From the NCBI GenBank assembly GCA_020746835.1, contig JAGPNK010000003.1:2480001-2544000 (forward strand): a stretch of DNA of 64,000 nucleotides. The letters run 5' to 3'. The notes below the pieces were generated by a model. It made no database searches and was not told the origin of the DNA. It saw only the letters and a list, made by a program, of their open reading frames with translations. The position numbers and the translations under genes are program-made. Of the stretch, positions 10,741-21,803 are shown piece after piece; positions within the stretch are counted from its first letter, which is position 1; each line of letters starts with the position of its first letter. The stretch comes from Stachybotrys elegans (lineage: Eukaryota > Ascomycota > Sordariomycetes > Hypocreales > Stachybotryaceae).

Positions 10741-13700
10741 TGTTGCGGTGTGAGAGGAGATTGGGTGTCTGAGGGGGACGATGTCTTGGCTGAGAGTCGC
10801 GGAACCACGAGTTTCGCGGGGTTGTGATGGCGGATGTTGGTTGAGACAAGCAAGCAGTCAGGTCCTTTATCTCTACCAAAGGGGGGTCGTGTCGAAGTGA
10901 GGTGGTTTGAGCTCGAGGTAGGTGTTGGTATGAGAGTCTGACTGGGTATGAGGTAATCGCCAACAATGAGGGACGAAGATAAGAAGTGATAAAAGAAGGA
11001 AGTGGGCGTGTGTAGGAGAGAGAGACACGACACGGAAATAATAATGGGATTCCAGAAAAGAGAAGAGGAAGAGGGAGCAATGGGAGAGGCTGGGTCGAAG
11101 CGAGTAATTGTACAGTCCGGGATGGAGATGGATGGCTGGATCATCTGCATTACTAGCGGCAAAAGTGGGCGGAGGACAATGCGTGGGAACAGGGAGCGAA
11201 CAGGCCAGAACCACCACTGCCACCCTCCGAGAAGCTTGCAACCCCCTGTGCAGATTAGTACGGATGAGGTAGGCCAGGGTCAGCTTGGCCGCTCGGGTTC
11301 CATTTCTTTGTTTTCCGGGCGGATTCTGGATAGGTTGGTTGGGCTGGGATCCGTACTAATGGTGGGGGAGGAGGCCAGAGATGATAGGGGATAATTAATG
11401 GATAGAAGAGGAGGAGTACGAGGACGAGGAACAGAAAAAGGAACAGGAGCCATGGCAAACGATGGGCCGCTGCGAGTTCGTCTCGGTCCCTGGCAGAGAG
11501 GCCATATTGACGCACGTTATTTACAGCGGCTGGGTCTTCTTCCCACATTCTAGAAAATACCTCCTCCAGGGCAGAGATACTGTGGTCGGTGTTGCCTTGT
11601 AATGCAGTTTGCGCCTTCTTCCGCTTTGCCATTGCCATGTTGCTTATGGCTGGCTGGGGATGTCAGGAGCAAGCCGGTTCCTCCTTCCAACCTACCTTTA
11701 CCTGTATTCGGCATGTCCCCCCCTTTTTATCAGGTGTGGGGGGAAATGCATGCTGCAACAACGTGCACACACACTCCTTGCCCGCTAAATATCGCCAGAT
11801 ACATCTCCGGACAGATACCCATACGTTATGCACGTAAATGCACGCACGCACCTTAAGCTCATACAGACTCCTTCTGTGACCAGGCCCAGGTTTCCCCCTT
11901 GCAGCATCGCTTGGGGCGGGGAGTTTTCCCAACTGGATGAATCGCTTTGACTCCAAAGTTCGTGCCCAAAACTCGCTCTTTCGCTACTACCATCTAGCTT
12001 CACTTAGTGGGCGTTGGCCTCTCATCGGCCCTGGCGATCTCCCATCTCTTGACTCGGACGCCTACCCACTCACCGCAGAAGGATTTCACGATTACGCACT
12101 AGGTCGCTGGCCAGCCTGCACAGCTACTTCTCACCGGACCCGGTCGCGCGTTTCCCGCCTCTCATCGCCGGGAAGCTGTAGCTAGCAAGTGTACAAAGGG
12201 AACGCAAGAGAATCGGCAGAGAGAGAGAGGCAAGAGAAGCCAACAACATCTGCCAAGGGTTTGCTTGCTTGATTGGCCCCCGTACCTGACCCGCACAACA
12301 TGTGGGAAGAGTCCACATGGTCATGCAAGGTCCCCTGGAGCAAACTCGATGCCCATGTCACCCAGCATCTCGACTCGGCAACGGCTCCGCTCGGCTGCCA
12401 GAGCATGGGCAAACAAGGGAGGTGACGGCGGAATCAGTGGATGAATGGCTGGACGTTCGCTTGTCTTGGTTGCCCGGCCCAAACCCAACGAGCGCAATCT
12501 TCCCATCAGTTCCACGCCACTCATCTTCCTCACTTGGCGTACAACCATGACATCGCTCCCTGGCTCTGTGTTTGATGTTTGCCTTACACATGGGCCTCGC
12601 CTGGATCGATGGACACCTCCCACAAGCTTCAGCCAACAAATGGCAGGCAGGTAACCAACCGTTGCGTTTATTAACATTAATCAATTAGAGCGTCTATGCA
12701 GAGGAGAGAATACGAATATTTGATGAAAGGCACCGGCGAGAATGGCGAGCAGGGTACTTGAGACACGGCACGCACGGGAACAGCCACAGCTACCGTCCAA
12801 TATTTATGCGACCCCTCGATCGATTCACGATTTGCCACAAGGATATGACTGCCACTGTCACCATAATCGCCATCATCATTTTGTACTCATCTCGGTCCAG
12901 GGCCATTGGCCGCCATGTCGTACCGCATTCCGCCCTGATCGGCTTATGTTCCTAGCTCCATGGATTATCATACAGCGCGAGAGGGCCATTGCCACAGAGC
13001 ACAGATGCTACCGTGATCTGGGCCAGCCAGATACGGGCACCGTTGTCTACACGACCGGGGTAAGTAGAGCTTGGGTGGTTGATGTTATGTGCTTGGCAAT
13101 GCCATGGCCAATGCGGCGCTAAGTTTGCAGCCATCCCTACTCCCCCCTAATGAATGGTCAGAAGAAGCAAAGTCTCCCACCAGACACCTTGTTTCACAAG
13201 CGTCGATTTTTTACTAACTGCTGGCTATCTATCAACGTGGCCTACCGCGCTATGAACTGATTGTCACCAAGCTAAGTCTACAAAGCCAGCGCCGCCACCA
13301 CTTTCCATGGCCCGCATTATATCTAGTTCACCCGCATATGTGCAGCTCACTGCTGACGCGATTCATGTTTCCTTGTCATCGGCAGGGCTAACTGGCCAGG
13401 CTCATCTCCATACCGCGAATCCTCTGCGGCGGGGCTACAATCGATATTCATTGCTGGACGGTAAATGTACCTCCATCTGCATCATCGCCAGCGGCATGTG
13501 CCCATTCATCACTACTTGCCTGATGCCGGAATAGCTGAGATAGCTGAGGCCTTCCGCGGTTACACAAGCGCGGAAGAACTTGATGTTTGTCGGCTCCTCA
13601 ATCCTGCGACACAACTGTTGGACAAGTTGAATCGTCTGTATGCCGAGACCGCCATATCCGCCCGTATTCGACTGATTCTGAGATTGTGAAACGCATTCTA

Positions 13701-14703
13701 CGGGACCTTGCGTGTTGTTGATCCTGAATGCTACATTGTTATTTGCCGAGGGTGGCTAAGGGAACGACTGCAACCAATTCCTCCAGAACAGCTCGAGTGG
13801 TTTGGCAATGTGACTGAGCTGACATCCATCGACCGTGCTGAAGTCGAGATCTTGAAGTAGGGATACAATATTTGCCAGCAAGGACACCTTGGAGAGATGC
13901 ACTGTCAGCGCAATAAGTTTGTGAAACCAAGGCCAATCTATGTCCTCAAGACTTCGAATGAAGCGACAGCAGCAAGCTCCTTCTAGCTATCTCCTAGATG
14001 ACGAGCATCACAATTTTCTCGGCTGACGAGGGCCACCTGTTGCTCATCCCGGTCTTTCCCAGCTCAGCTCAGAATCCTTAACTTTGCTCCAGGCCGGTGC
14101 AAGTCCGACGTGGATCCCAGAGTCCTCCTCATGCCGGCATCCTCGTCCGAGTTGTGTCCCGTATAACTGCATCCGCGTGTCTGCATGTACCACGGCAGCT
14201 CAAATTGTCTCTGTTGCCTCCGTTTTGCTTGCTCGCCATATGGGAGGCTATAGGTTGAAGGAGCAAGCATGCTGCGTTTCTTCTATAGGCCTCGGCGTTG
14301 ATTGAATAGTTGTTGTACCGAGATAACTCTCGCAGATGAATCCGAACAAGTGCCCCCGGCCGGTGGAAAGCCAACCGTCCGTGAATCAGTATCACGTATA
14401 CCGGCTATCAAGCCTCTGCTGCGGCACGCAACCATTTCGGACCAGGAGCCTGTATGTCTCATCCTCAACCGCCTTGGCTCAACGTACCCGTAAGCCTGCA
14501 TTTCGCCGCAGCCTGTGAATCGTGAGTTTATCGCCCCTTTCTTGGCCCTGTAGTGATCTGCGAGTGTGGCCGTGTATAGGTTGCACAGGTCCGATTGCTC
14601 GGCAGGATGAGTTGCTATAAGACTCTTCCTGAGGTCCATACCTAGCCCAAGCTTGTCCTGTCCTTCACCTCCCTTTGCGGCCATCTCGAACCACGTGGGC
14701 AAT
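10741..14703. other. Gene-poor 4 kb stretch
   Basis: No gene is confidently supported. The left part (10.74-11.6 kb) is the pyrimidine-rich leader side of the 130-residue protein. A 127-codon minus ORF at 11255-11638 ends in low-complexity Leu/Phe/Pro and is not convincing. The part around 13.4-14.0 kb holds a run of minus-strand fragments that could be a decayed gene (see findings). Confidence 0.5.
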
Positions 14704-17639
14704 ATGAAGGCATTCGGCGCCTTCAACGTCTTGACCGTCTGTGCGAGTCTCTTCACTCAGTGCCAGGCTAACCTTCGATTTGTTGGGGGGAAGCCTATCA
14801 GTACGGACGACCTGAAGAGCAAAGGAGCCACGAACCGTTACATTCTGGAGATCGATCCGGTAGGATACCCCTTCCCGTTGTTATCTGTCCGTTCTAATCC
14901 ACGCAGTCATTCAGTGTTGCTGGCGTTGGCCAAACTCTTCGTCAAATCCACCCGCATCAGAGATACTATCGAGAATTTGATTGCCATGATCTCTTTTCTG
15001 GGCTGGCTATCGAGACCGGAAATGACAATGTCGACACACTCCGGAATGTGGACGGTGTGGTCAACGTGTGGCCGTTGAGCACTGTGCCAGTAGTGAAGCC
15101 GGTCCTGGAGGCGGACAACGACATACCGATTGATCAGGTAAAGAACTGGACAGTACACCGATGGACGGGGGTCGACAGGCTTCACGACAAGGGAATAAGA
15201 GGAAAGGGTGCCACGGTCGCCATTGTCGACACTGGTATCGACTATACACACAAGGCTGTGAGTCTCTTCCATCAGCTGGGTTGCTGTCAGGCTGACAATG
15301 GGCAGCTCGGCGGTTGCTTTGGACCGAAGTGCAAGGTGAAGGGTGGCTACGATCTCGTCGGCGCAGATTGTAAGTCCAAGATAATCCTCGTCCTGGAACA
15401 GATGGCTGATGTAAAGACTAGGGGATCCATACGATGAGAAGCACTACCCGAAGCGACCCGATGATGAGCCCATGGACTATTACGGTCACGGAACTCATGT
15501 GGCGGGCATTGTTGCTGGTGACGATGAGAAGTGCGCTCTGCCCCTTGACCTGGCGCAAACCGATGCTGACAGACTTCATTCCTTCAGTTTTACCGGCGTC
15601 GCTCCAGATGCAGACCTTCTAATCTTCAAGGTCTTTTCCGACGTAGGAACCCCAATATGGCAATGCCAGTGATTTATTGACTGACAGGTCATTTGCAGAG
15701 CCCGTGGGATACCGACGAGGAGGCGCTCGTCCAGGCGTTCTGTGACGCGTATAGTGCTGGCGTAGGTTTGCCCAAAAGATTCTGACGTCTTCTGATCTGA
15801 CTGTGGTTCAGGCAGATGTCATCACCGCCAGCATCGGCCGTCCAGGAGGCTTCACCGACAACCCCTGGGCACTGGTGGCCAGCCGCCTCGTTGACAAGGG
15901 CGTCGTCGTTACCATCTCGGCCGGCAACGAGGGCCATACGGGGCCTTTCTACACCAGCACGGGATCCAATGGCCACGGCGTCCTGTCCGTAGCCGCCATC
16001 AACGCCACGGGCAACCCAAACGTGAGCATGGCGGCGGAGAATGCTCGTCCCATGGCGGCCTACTTCACCAGCTGGGGTCCCACGGGCGAGCTGCTCCTCA
16101 AGCCCGACATTGGCGCCCCGGGATACGGCATCGTCAGCACGGTTCTCAACCAGAGCTACGACACCATGTCGGGCACCTCCATGGCCGCGCCGTACATCGC
16201 GGGCGTTGCGGCGCTGTACATTGGCGAGCACGGCGGACGCGCAATACACGGCCCGGGCTTCGCCAAGATGCTCTGGGAGCGCATCACCTCGAGCGGGCGC
16301 AACGTCGCCTGGTGCGCTGACAGGATCCGATACAACAGGACCGCGCCGCCGTTCCAGGTCGGCACGGGCCTGGTCGATGCCTGGAAGGTCGTCAAGTTCG
16401 ACACGCAGGTTGCGTTCGAGTCCTTCTCCCTCGGCGACACGCAGCACTTCCAGCCGCGCTGGGAGGCCAACGTCACCAACAGAGGCAACGAGACGCGTAC
16501 GTACAACTTCACGCTGGACCCGATTGCCGGCGCCAACATCTACGGGGAGTACACCGGCGTCACTTCGCTCTATGACATCTCGCCGCTGAGGATTGTGCCC
16601 AACGTGACTCTCCCCGCGCCCGTCGAGGTGATGCCAGGTCAAACTCACCGAGTCAGGTAAGTTTCTCCTTTTAGGGGGATTTCTGTGCTGTGATTGCTCA
16701 CCGTGATGTAAAGCTTCGAGTTTGAACTGCCTGAAGGCCTGGATGACGACTACCTCCCGCTCTACGGTGGTAAAGTCTGGGTCAACGGAGACAATGGCGA
16801 GAAGCTCTCGATTCCCTATGGTGGTGCGTTTGGCCAAGTAAATCTCCTTCCCTATAGAGATACTGATGAAGTGACAGGTGCTGCATATGACACTGAAAAG
16901 GCATTCGATACCATGTTTGCTGGCGACCCGTACATCATGCAATTGGGTCCCGGAAATGACGAAGGCTGGAGGTATGTTGATAGAGACGGCCTCAAAACCC
17001 AGGACTAACATCCCCGGCAACAGAGGGTCGTTCAATGTTGAGAAGAACCGTGAAGACTACATGGCTCTTGCGGCCCGCCTCACCTACCCGTGCACACACC
17101 TACGCTGGGATGTCAGTTTCCCATCTCTCCCCTTCCGAGATGCCTCGCTAAGCCATCCTCTCTAGATCTACCTGAACCCCTGGCAGGAGAGATACTGGCA
17201 GTACCCTCCTCGGGTCGGGCACATGTACTATGTCGGCTCCGCCACCACGATGCGCGATGCCGACGTCCACTTCTACTACGACGGTGAAACCATGGACAAG
17301 AACGACACCATCGCGTTTCCACTCATGCGAGTTGCGCGTGGCTACCAACAGTATTGGTGGTTCGGCAAGCTCTCCAACGGCACGCAGATTGCCCCAGGCA
17401 ATTACAGGTACACCATGCCCCCCCCCCTCTACTCTCCATTTTGCCTGTGTCGATGGCTGACGCTTTGTTATAGCATGCGCTTTGCGGCTCTTCGGCCGTA
17501 TGGAAACCCCGAGATTTCGGATCATTGGGATGTCATGCCTAACGATGTGCCAACGTTCGAGGTCCTGCCGTACAGCCATGGCAATGAGACGCACAAGAAC
17601 GCGACGACTTCTGGGTTTCGTTGGAAGATTCGCCGATAG
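14704..17639 (+). CDS. Secreted subtilisin-like serine protease (S8, Vpr/C5a-peptidase-like)
   Basis: Twelve exons: 14704-14859, 14907-15257, 15306-15369, 15422-15530, 15588-15642, 15699-15761, 15812-16656, 16714-16823, 16878-16971, 17024-17111, 17166-17407 and 17474-17639. They total 2343 nt, a 780-residue precursor. The N-terminus MKAFGAFNVLTVCASLF is a signal peptide. An inhibitor-like propeptide precedes the catalytic domain. The triad is Asp160 (AIVDTGID), His213 (YYGHGTHVAG) and Ser389 (MSGTSMAAP), with oxyanion Asn in SAGNEG. A Fn3-like C-terminal domain follows (VTNRGNETRTYNFTL). Several N-x-S/T sites are present. Fungal members degrade extracellular protein, including host cuticle in insect pathogens; the role here is not shown. 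Convergent with the zinc transporter. Confidence 0.93.
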
Positions 17640-18007
17640 ATAGGGAGCCATTGTGGACTTTACTGACAAAGACGGAGATGGTTGAGAAAGATATGATTGG
17701 ATTGGTGCATCAAGACAGGAATGTACTCTAGATAGCTAAATTGATATGAGCATAAGTGGTTTCGAAGCCCTTTCCACCCTCATTGGCATGTGCACAACAC
17801 TCTACATTAGAACTCGAGCGACGGTTCTTTGAACTCAGTCTATACTCTAAGTAGTCTATAATGGTGTATCAGCATACGCTTGGGTGTCGATCGTGACTTT
17901 TGATGTACAAAACCATCAAGTGCGTCGTCTTTAGTTCATAAGTAGATCATAAATGGGCAAATAGAAGACGTCATCGCATCGCGGCAGCCTCCCCCTTGTG
18001 AAGCCTA
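17640..18007. other. Convergent intergenic stretch
   Basis: 368 bp of AT-richer 3' flank between the subtilisin and zinc-transporter stops. Nothing else is seen. Confidence 0.5.
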
Positions 18008-19967
18008 TCACGCCCATCTGCCGAGTACACTCATAAGTACTAGACCCGAGATGAGGCCAAAGAGAGACAGCACGACAGTGACGAGGTCCGCATCCGCCAG
18101 CTCGGCAGGGCGGCCGTGAATACCGGTCATCCAGTCGCCAGCCCACATCTCGACCACGCCGACCCAGATGAGAATACCCGCGGAGAGGGCGTCCAGGGTA
18201 CCAATGGCGATCAGGGTAGTCTGATCACGGCCGTTGAACTGCTGCAGAACGCCAATCCCAATGGCCATACCGATGGGGGTGATGAAGGCAAACAGTGCGG
18301 CGAGACCAAGCTTCTTGGCCAGCGGGTAGCTCACCTCCTCGATGGTTACAGAGGAAGCAGACGTTTCATCAGCAGTCGGCGCCGACTTGTCCGTCATTTG
18401 AGCTGCATTGGAGGCGTCGCCCGTCGTAGGGATCGAGTGAGCAATTATCCTTGTGGTGCCAAGGTCGGCAATACGGGAGCCCAGGGCGATACCCTCAAAG
18501 AACTGATGGAACAGAATGACAATGAAGAGAGTGATGAAGAATGAGTCGCCAGCAACCACAAGGGTCAATCCGATAACTGCACACATCATTTGATTAGCGA
18601 CGATGCTTTCAGGGGGTTGGAATTGGGAAGGCTCACGAATAGAGTGGAAGAGAATGCCGGCTTCCATGACCAGGATTCCAGTGACCTGCGTCGACAGCGA
18701 GAACCGCGACTGGTCGGTTGCAGTGACTTCACCAGCCCTCTTGGCTTTGGCATGCATGAAGCGATGACCAATGTACTCCACCAGGAAAGAGAGGAAGATT
18801 CCGGCCATGACAATGGCCGCAGTCACTCCCTCGTACTCGATTCCGCGCACGCACTCGTTGCCGAACATGAGAGCCGCATGGGTATAGAGCTGCACTGGTC
18901 AGCAACGGGAATATCAAAAACTGACTATCTGGGCACTTACGTGAATGAATGCAGTTGAAATGATGATACCAGTTCCAAACTGACGGAGGACCATCAGAGG
19001 AAGAGAGAACTTCTTGGGCCAGATGCGCTGCAAAAGGATAGGCGCAAAGACACCTTGGATTCGAACATCAGCATAGGCTCCTCCAGAACTAGAGAAGAGT
19101 AAACTTACCGATGGCACTGGTGGCGAGAATGACAAACAAAAGTCCGACTCGGAGTCCAACATTGTAGTCTCGACTAGGGGCCTCGCATGTGACGGAGCTT
19201 TCACTAGAAGCACCATGTTCTTCACAATGCCTAGGGGAGGAAATTAGTATAGAGCGAGAGCATAAGCCATAGGGAGGGCACTTACTCAACGCCTGCATGG
19301 AAGTGGCAGTGCCTTTCTTCTCCCTCCGTATCAGCATCCGCTTCGCCCCCTTCAGTGTGCTCTTCTTCACAGTGTCTGCAAGGGTCAGCACATCTATAGC
19401 GGAAACACGGCATTGGAAGGGGATTGGGCTCACTCTACTCCTGCATGGAAGTGGCAGTGGGCGCCGCCAGATTCCTCCTCGTGCTCGTGGTCATGGTCCT
19501 CTTCACTACCTTGTTCATGCTCATGAGCACCTTCTGCCGTAGACTCCAGCTCGATATCCGAGCCATCAGGACCAAGACAGTAGCTGTGGCATGTTAGTAT
19601 AGTACAAAGTGGCGTGGGCAGGCAGTGGTAGATCAGGATGGTCTTACAGATCACTTCCGTGGTTGTGGCAGCCCGTGAACTCAGCGGGAAGATCTGTCGT
19701 GGCAGTAGGCGTCGAGTGTACGCGGTACTCTTCGGTGCCAGCGAAACAGAATCTACATGATATATGATTAGAACGCTTTGAAATGCAGCAGCGTGCCAGT
19801 AGAAGGGAATCGACTTACAGTTCGGTACCGTGCAGGTGGCAATCAGTGACTGCCGTGATCTCGGGGCTGGCTGCCGTGGTCGAAGGGGCTGCCGTCTGAC
19901 GTGGGACCAGGTCTGCTGCCGTTGCAGCAGCCCAGAGAGCCAAACAGACGCAGGCAGAGTGCTTCAT
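18008..19967 (-). CDS. ZIP-family zinc/iron plasma-membrane transporter
   Basis: Eight exons on the minus strand: 19819-19967, 19648-19752, 19434-19583, 19286-19375, 19109-19230, 18941-19053, 18637-18889 and 18008-18576. They total 1551 nt, 516 residues. A signal peptide (MKHSACVCLALWAAATAA) is followed by an extracellular Cys/His/Glu-rich domain holding four C-H-x-H units and an acidic His stretch (HEHEQGSEEDHDHEHEEE). Eight membrane segments follow, including the metal-path helices with LVEYIGHRFMH and VILFHQFFEGIALGSR. ZIP proteins import Zn or Fe into the cytosol. The start is the first ATG of the frame. The four N-terminal splice sites are all phase 2, so exons could duplicate without frameshift (see findings). 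Confidence 0.92.
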
Positions 19968-20138
19968 GGTTCTCAGCGATCCGGACCGTGTTACACAAAG
20001 TTTGAAACGGCGGGCGGGACTGCAGTTGAAAGACACGGGTTCGTGCTCGCGGCAGCTGGCTCGGGTGCCTGTTGATTGACGTAACTCGGCAAGGCGGCGC
20101 GCGGTGGATGGATATGCAATGAAGCAGCCAACCAGATT

Positions 20139-20180
20139 GTATATATGTATGTATGTATATATATATGCGTGTGTGTGTGT
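20139..20180. repeat. TA/TATG/GT compound microsatellite
   Basis: Runs of TATG, TA and GT dinucleotides in tandem, about 170 bp upstream of the zinc-transporter start codon. Confidence 0.85.
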
Positions 20181-20214
20181 CCGACGTGGGACGCGAAGGT
20201 TGGCGAAGGCTGGA

Positions 20215-20580
20215 ACCTTGAGGGCCGAGAGGAGAGACGAAGGAAGGAACCGTGTCTCGGCGAGCAGAAATTACGAGACGGGCCGAAGAGGGCGTAATTG
20301 GATCTGGGCAAGCCGTCCAATGCAGCGGGAACGAGGGCGAGGGTTGGCAGAGTCCATGGGAACGAACGTGTGCGCGAAAGAGCTGGGCGAGCCAGAGTCT
20401 ATGTTGCGCAATGCCAAGACTGGCAAGATCCTTGCGCGCGATGAGGACCTTGATGGCCCTGCTGCTTCAGCCCCTCCGAAAACCCAGCGCAAGGCGCTCG
20501 GCCCCAGTCACGGTACCGTTTAAACCCGCTATGGGCTAAGCTCCTGACGTTTTGGGCGCTGGGACGGGAACCTTGATGGC
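20215..20580. promoter_or_regulatory. Three zinc-response-like elements ACCTTGA(G/T)GGC
   Basis: The 11-mers at 20215-20225, 20447-20457 and 20570-20580 share ACCTTGA-G/T-GGC. They lie 248, 480 and 603 bp upstream of the transporter start. ACCTTG is the reverse complement of CAAGGT, which I recall as the core of the zinc-responsive element read by ZafA/Zap1-type factors (yeast consensus ACCTTNAAGGT). A further CAAGGT sits at 21230-21235. Function is inferred from motif and neighbour only. Confidence 0.5.
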
Positions 20581-21650
20581 GTAGCCATTACACAAAACAA
20601 ATCATGTCATCACATCAACAGAGAAACTTGTTCCCTCTTCCTTCCCTTTGCTCTTGACCGCGACGACAGGGAAAAGATGGACACCCAAGAAGGCCACGTC
20701 GGCTTATCACAAACACTCAACGCGCATGGGCTTTTTCCTCTTTTGTCCCAGCTTACCTGCAAGTCAGGCGGTCCGTCTCATTGGTGGGATGGCTACGAGT
20801 AAGGTAGTGTGACTCGCATGGGACGGCCCGCTGCCACTGCCTCCCGCCCAGTTCTGGTCGACGATGACCACACTCGCAGGCTGGACGTAGCATTCTGTGG
20901 CGCCTGGGTAAGGCAAGGAACTTGCCTCGACCATATCGGTGGCTGGCTGAATTAGCAGCCGCTGAAGTCGCTCCAACAAAAAAGTTTTTAAAAGAGGAAG
21001 AAAAAGAAGAAAAAGGAAGAAATAAAAAGCCCACCACTGTCTCATCTGCAATCCTACCTCTTCCGAGTTTCCCCAATAATATATGCATTAAATGATCTAC
21101 TCCGGGGCGACCCAAGCGTTGTAGAGCTTGGCATGGAACAATACTCCTCTTCAGTGTCATGAGGTTAATTAAGTTAGTTCCACCTGACCTGAGAGCAATT
21201 GTGCATTTCAGGAAGTCGTTTTGCTTATCCAAGGTGCCAAGAGGCAACGTCACCAGCCATTCACTTTTGCTTGCATGATTCGACCTTCTGAACCGGCCAA
21301 ATCCCCTCATCAATCATCAAGTCGAGGCGGTCTGTCCGAAGAGACATGCAGACGGACTAGCCTGATTCCGTGCCCTATCGAGCGATTTTAGAGTTCTGCA
21401 CCAAGTTAAAATCAACCTCAAAGACCCTATGCCTGTCTCCATCATGCATGTGGTTGGAGGTCAAGCGGATGGGACGTTGCAGAGGGAGGGGTCAATTCAA
21501 GCTTAACGATACCTTAGTAGTACCACCAGCATCAACCTTCAACCTTAGTTTAGCACTAGCCACATATCAACGCGACGGCTTTCTCACTGTGGCGGAGCAC
21601 GTGGTGCTGCCTCGCCACAATTGTAGTCGCGCGCACCAGCCACAGCCAAA

Positions 21651-21686
21651 ACGCGTTACATTTAATTGAATTTGTCTACGACGCGT
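21651..21686. promoter_or_regulatory. Paired ACGCGT (MCB-like) boxes upstream of MSH2
   Basis: ACGCGT occurs at 21651-21656 and 21681-21686, 118-153 bp before the MSH2 ATG. This hexamer is the MluI cell-cycle box bound by MBF in yeasts and drives G1/S expression of replication and repair genes. Confidence 0.55.
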
Positions 21687-21803
21687 CTTCCCAGCTTCAC
21701 CTTCTCCACACAACCACAGAACAAGATCAACCTTTCTTCATCCGTTCTTCACCCATTCGAGCTATCATCTTGAATACATTTGTTTGCTAGGTCGAGCGCC
21801 AGT

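Larger units (their letters stand above)
19968..21803. other. Divergent intergenic region, ZIP transporter / MSH2
   Basis: 1.8 kb without a supported gene. It carries a TA/GT microsatellite, three ACCTTGA(G/T)GGC elements on the transporter side and two ACGCGT boxes on the MSH2 side, each listed separately. Confidence 0.6.

Noticed and set aside
11255..11638. 127-codon minus ORF (MAMAKRKKAQTALQG...)
   Set aside because: The first 60 codons look mildly coding, but the rest is a Leu/Phe/Pro run. It lies in the leader side of the 130-residue protein. At best an upstream ORF; not supportable.
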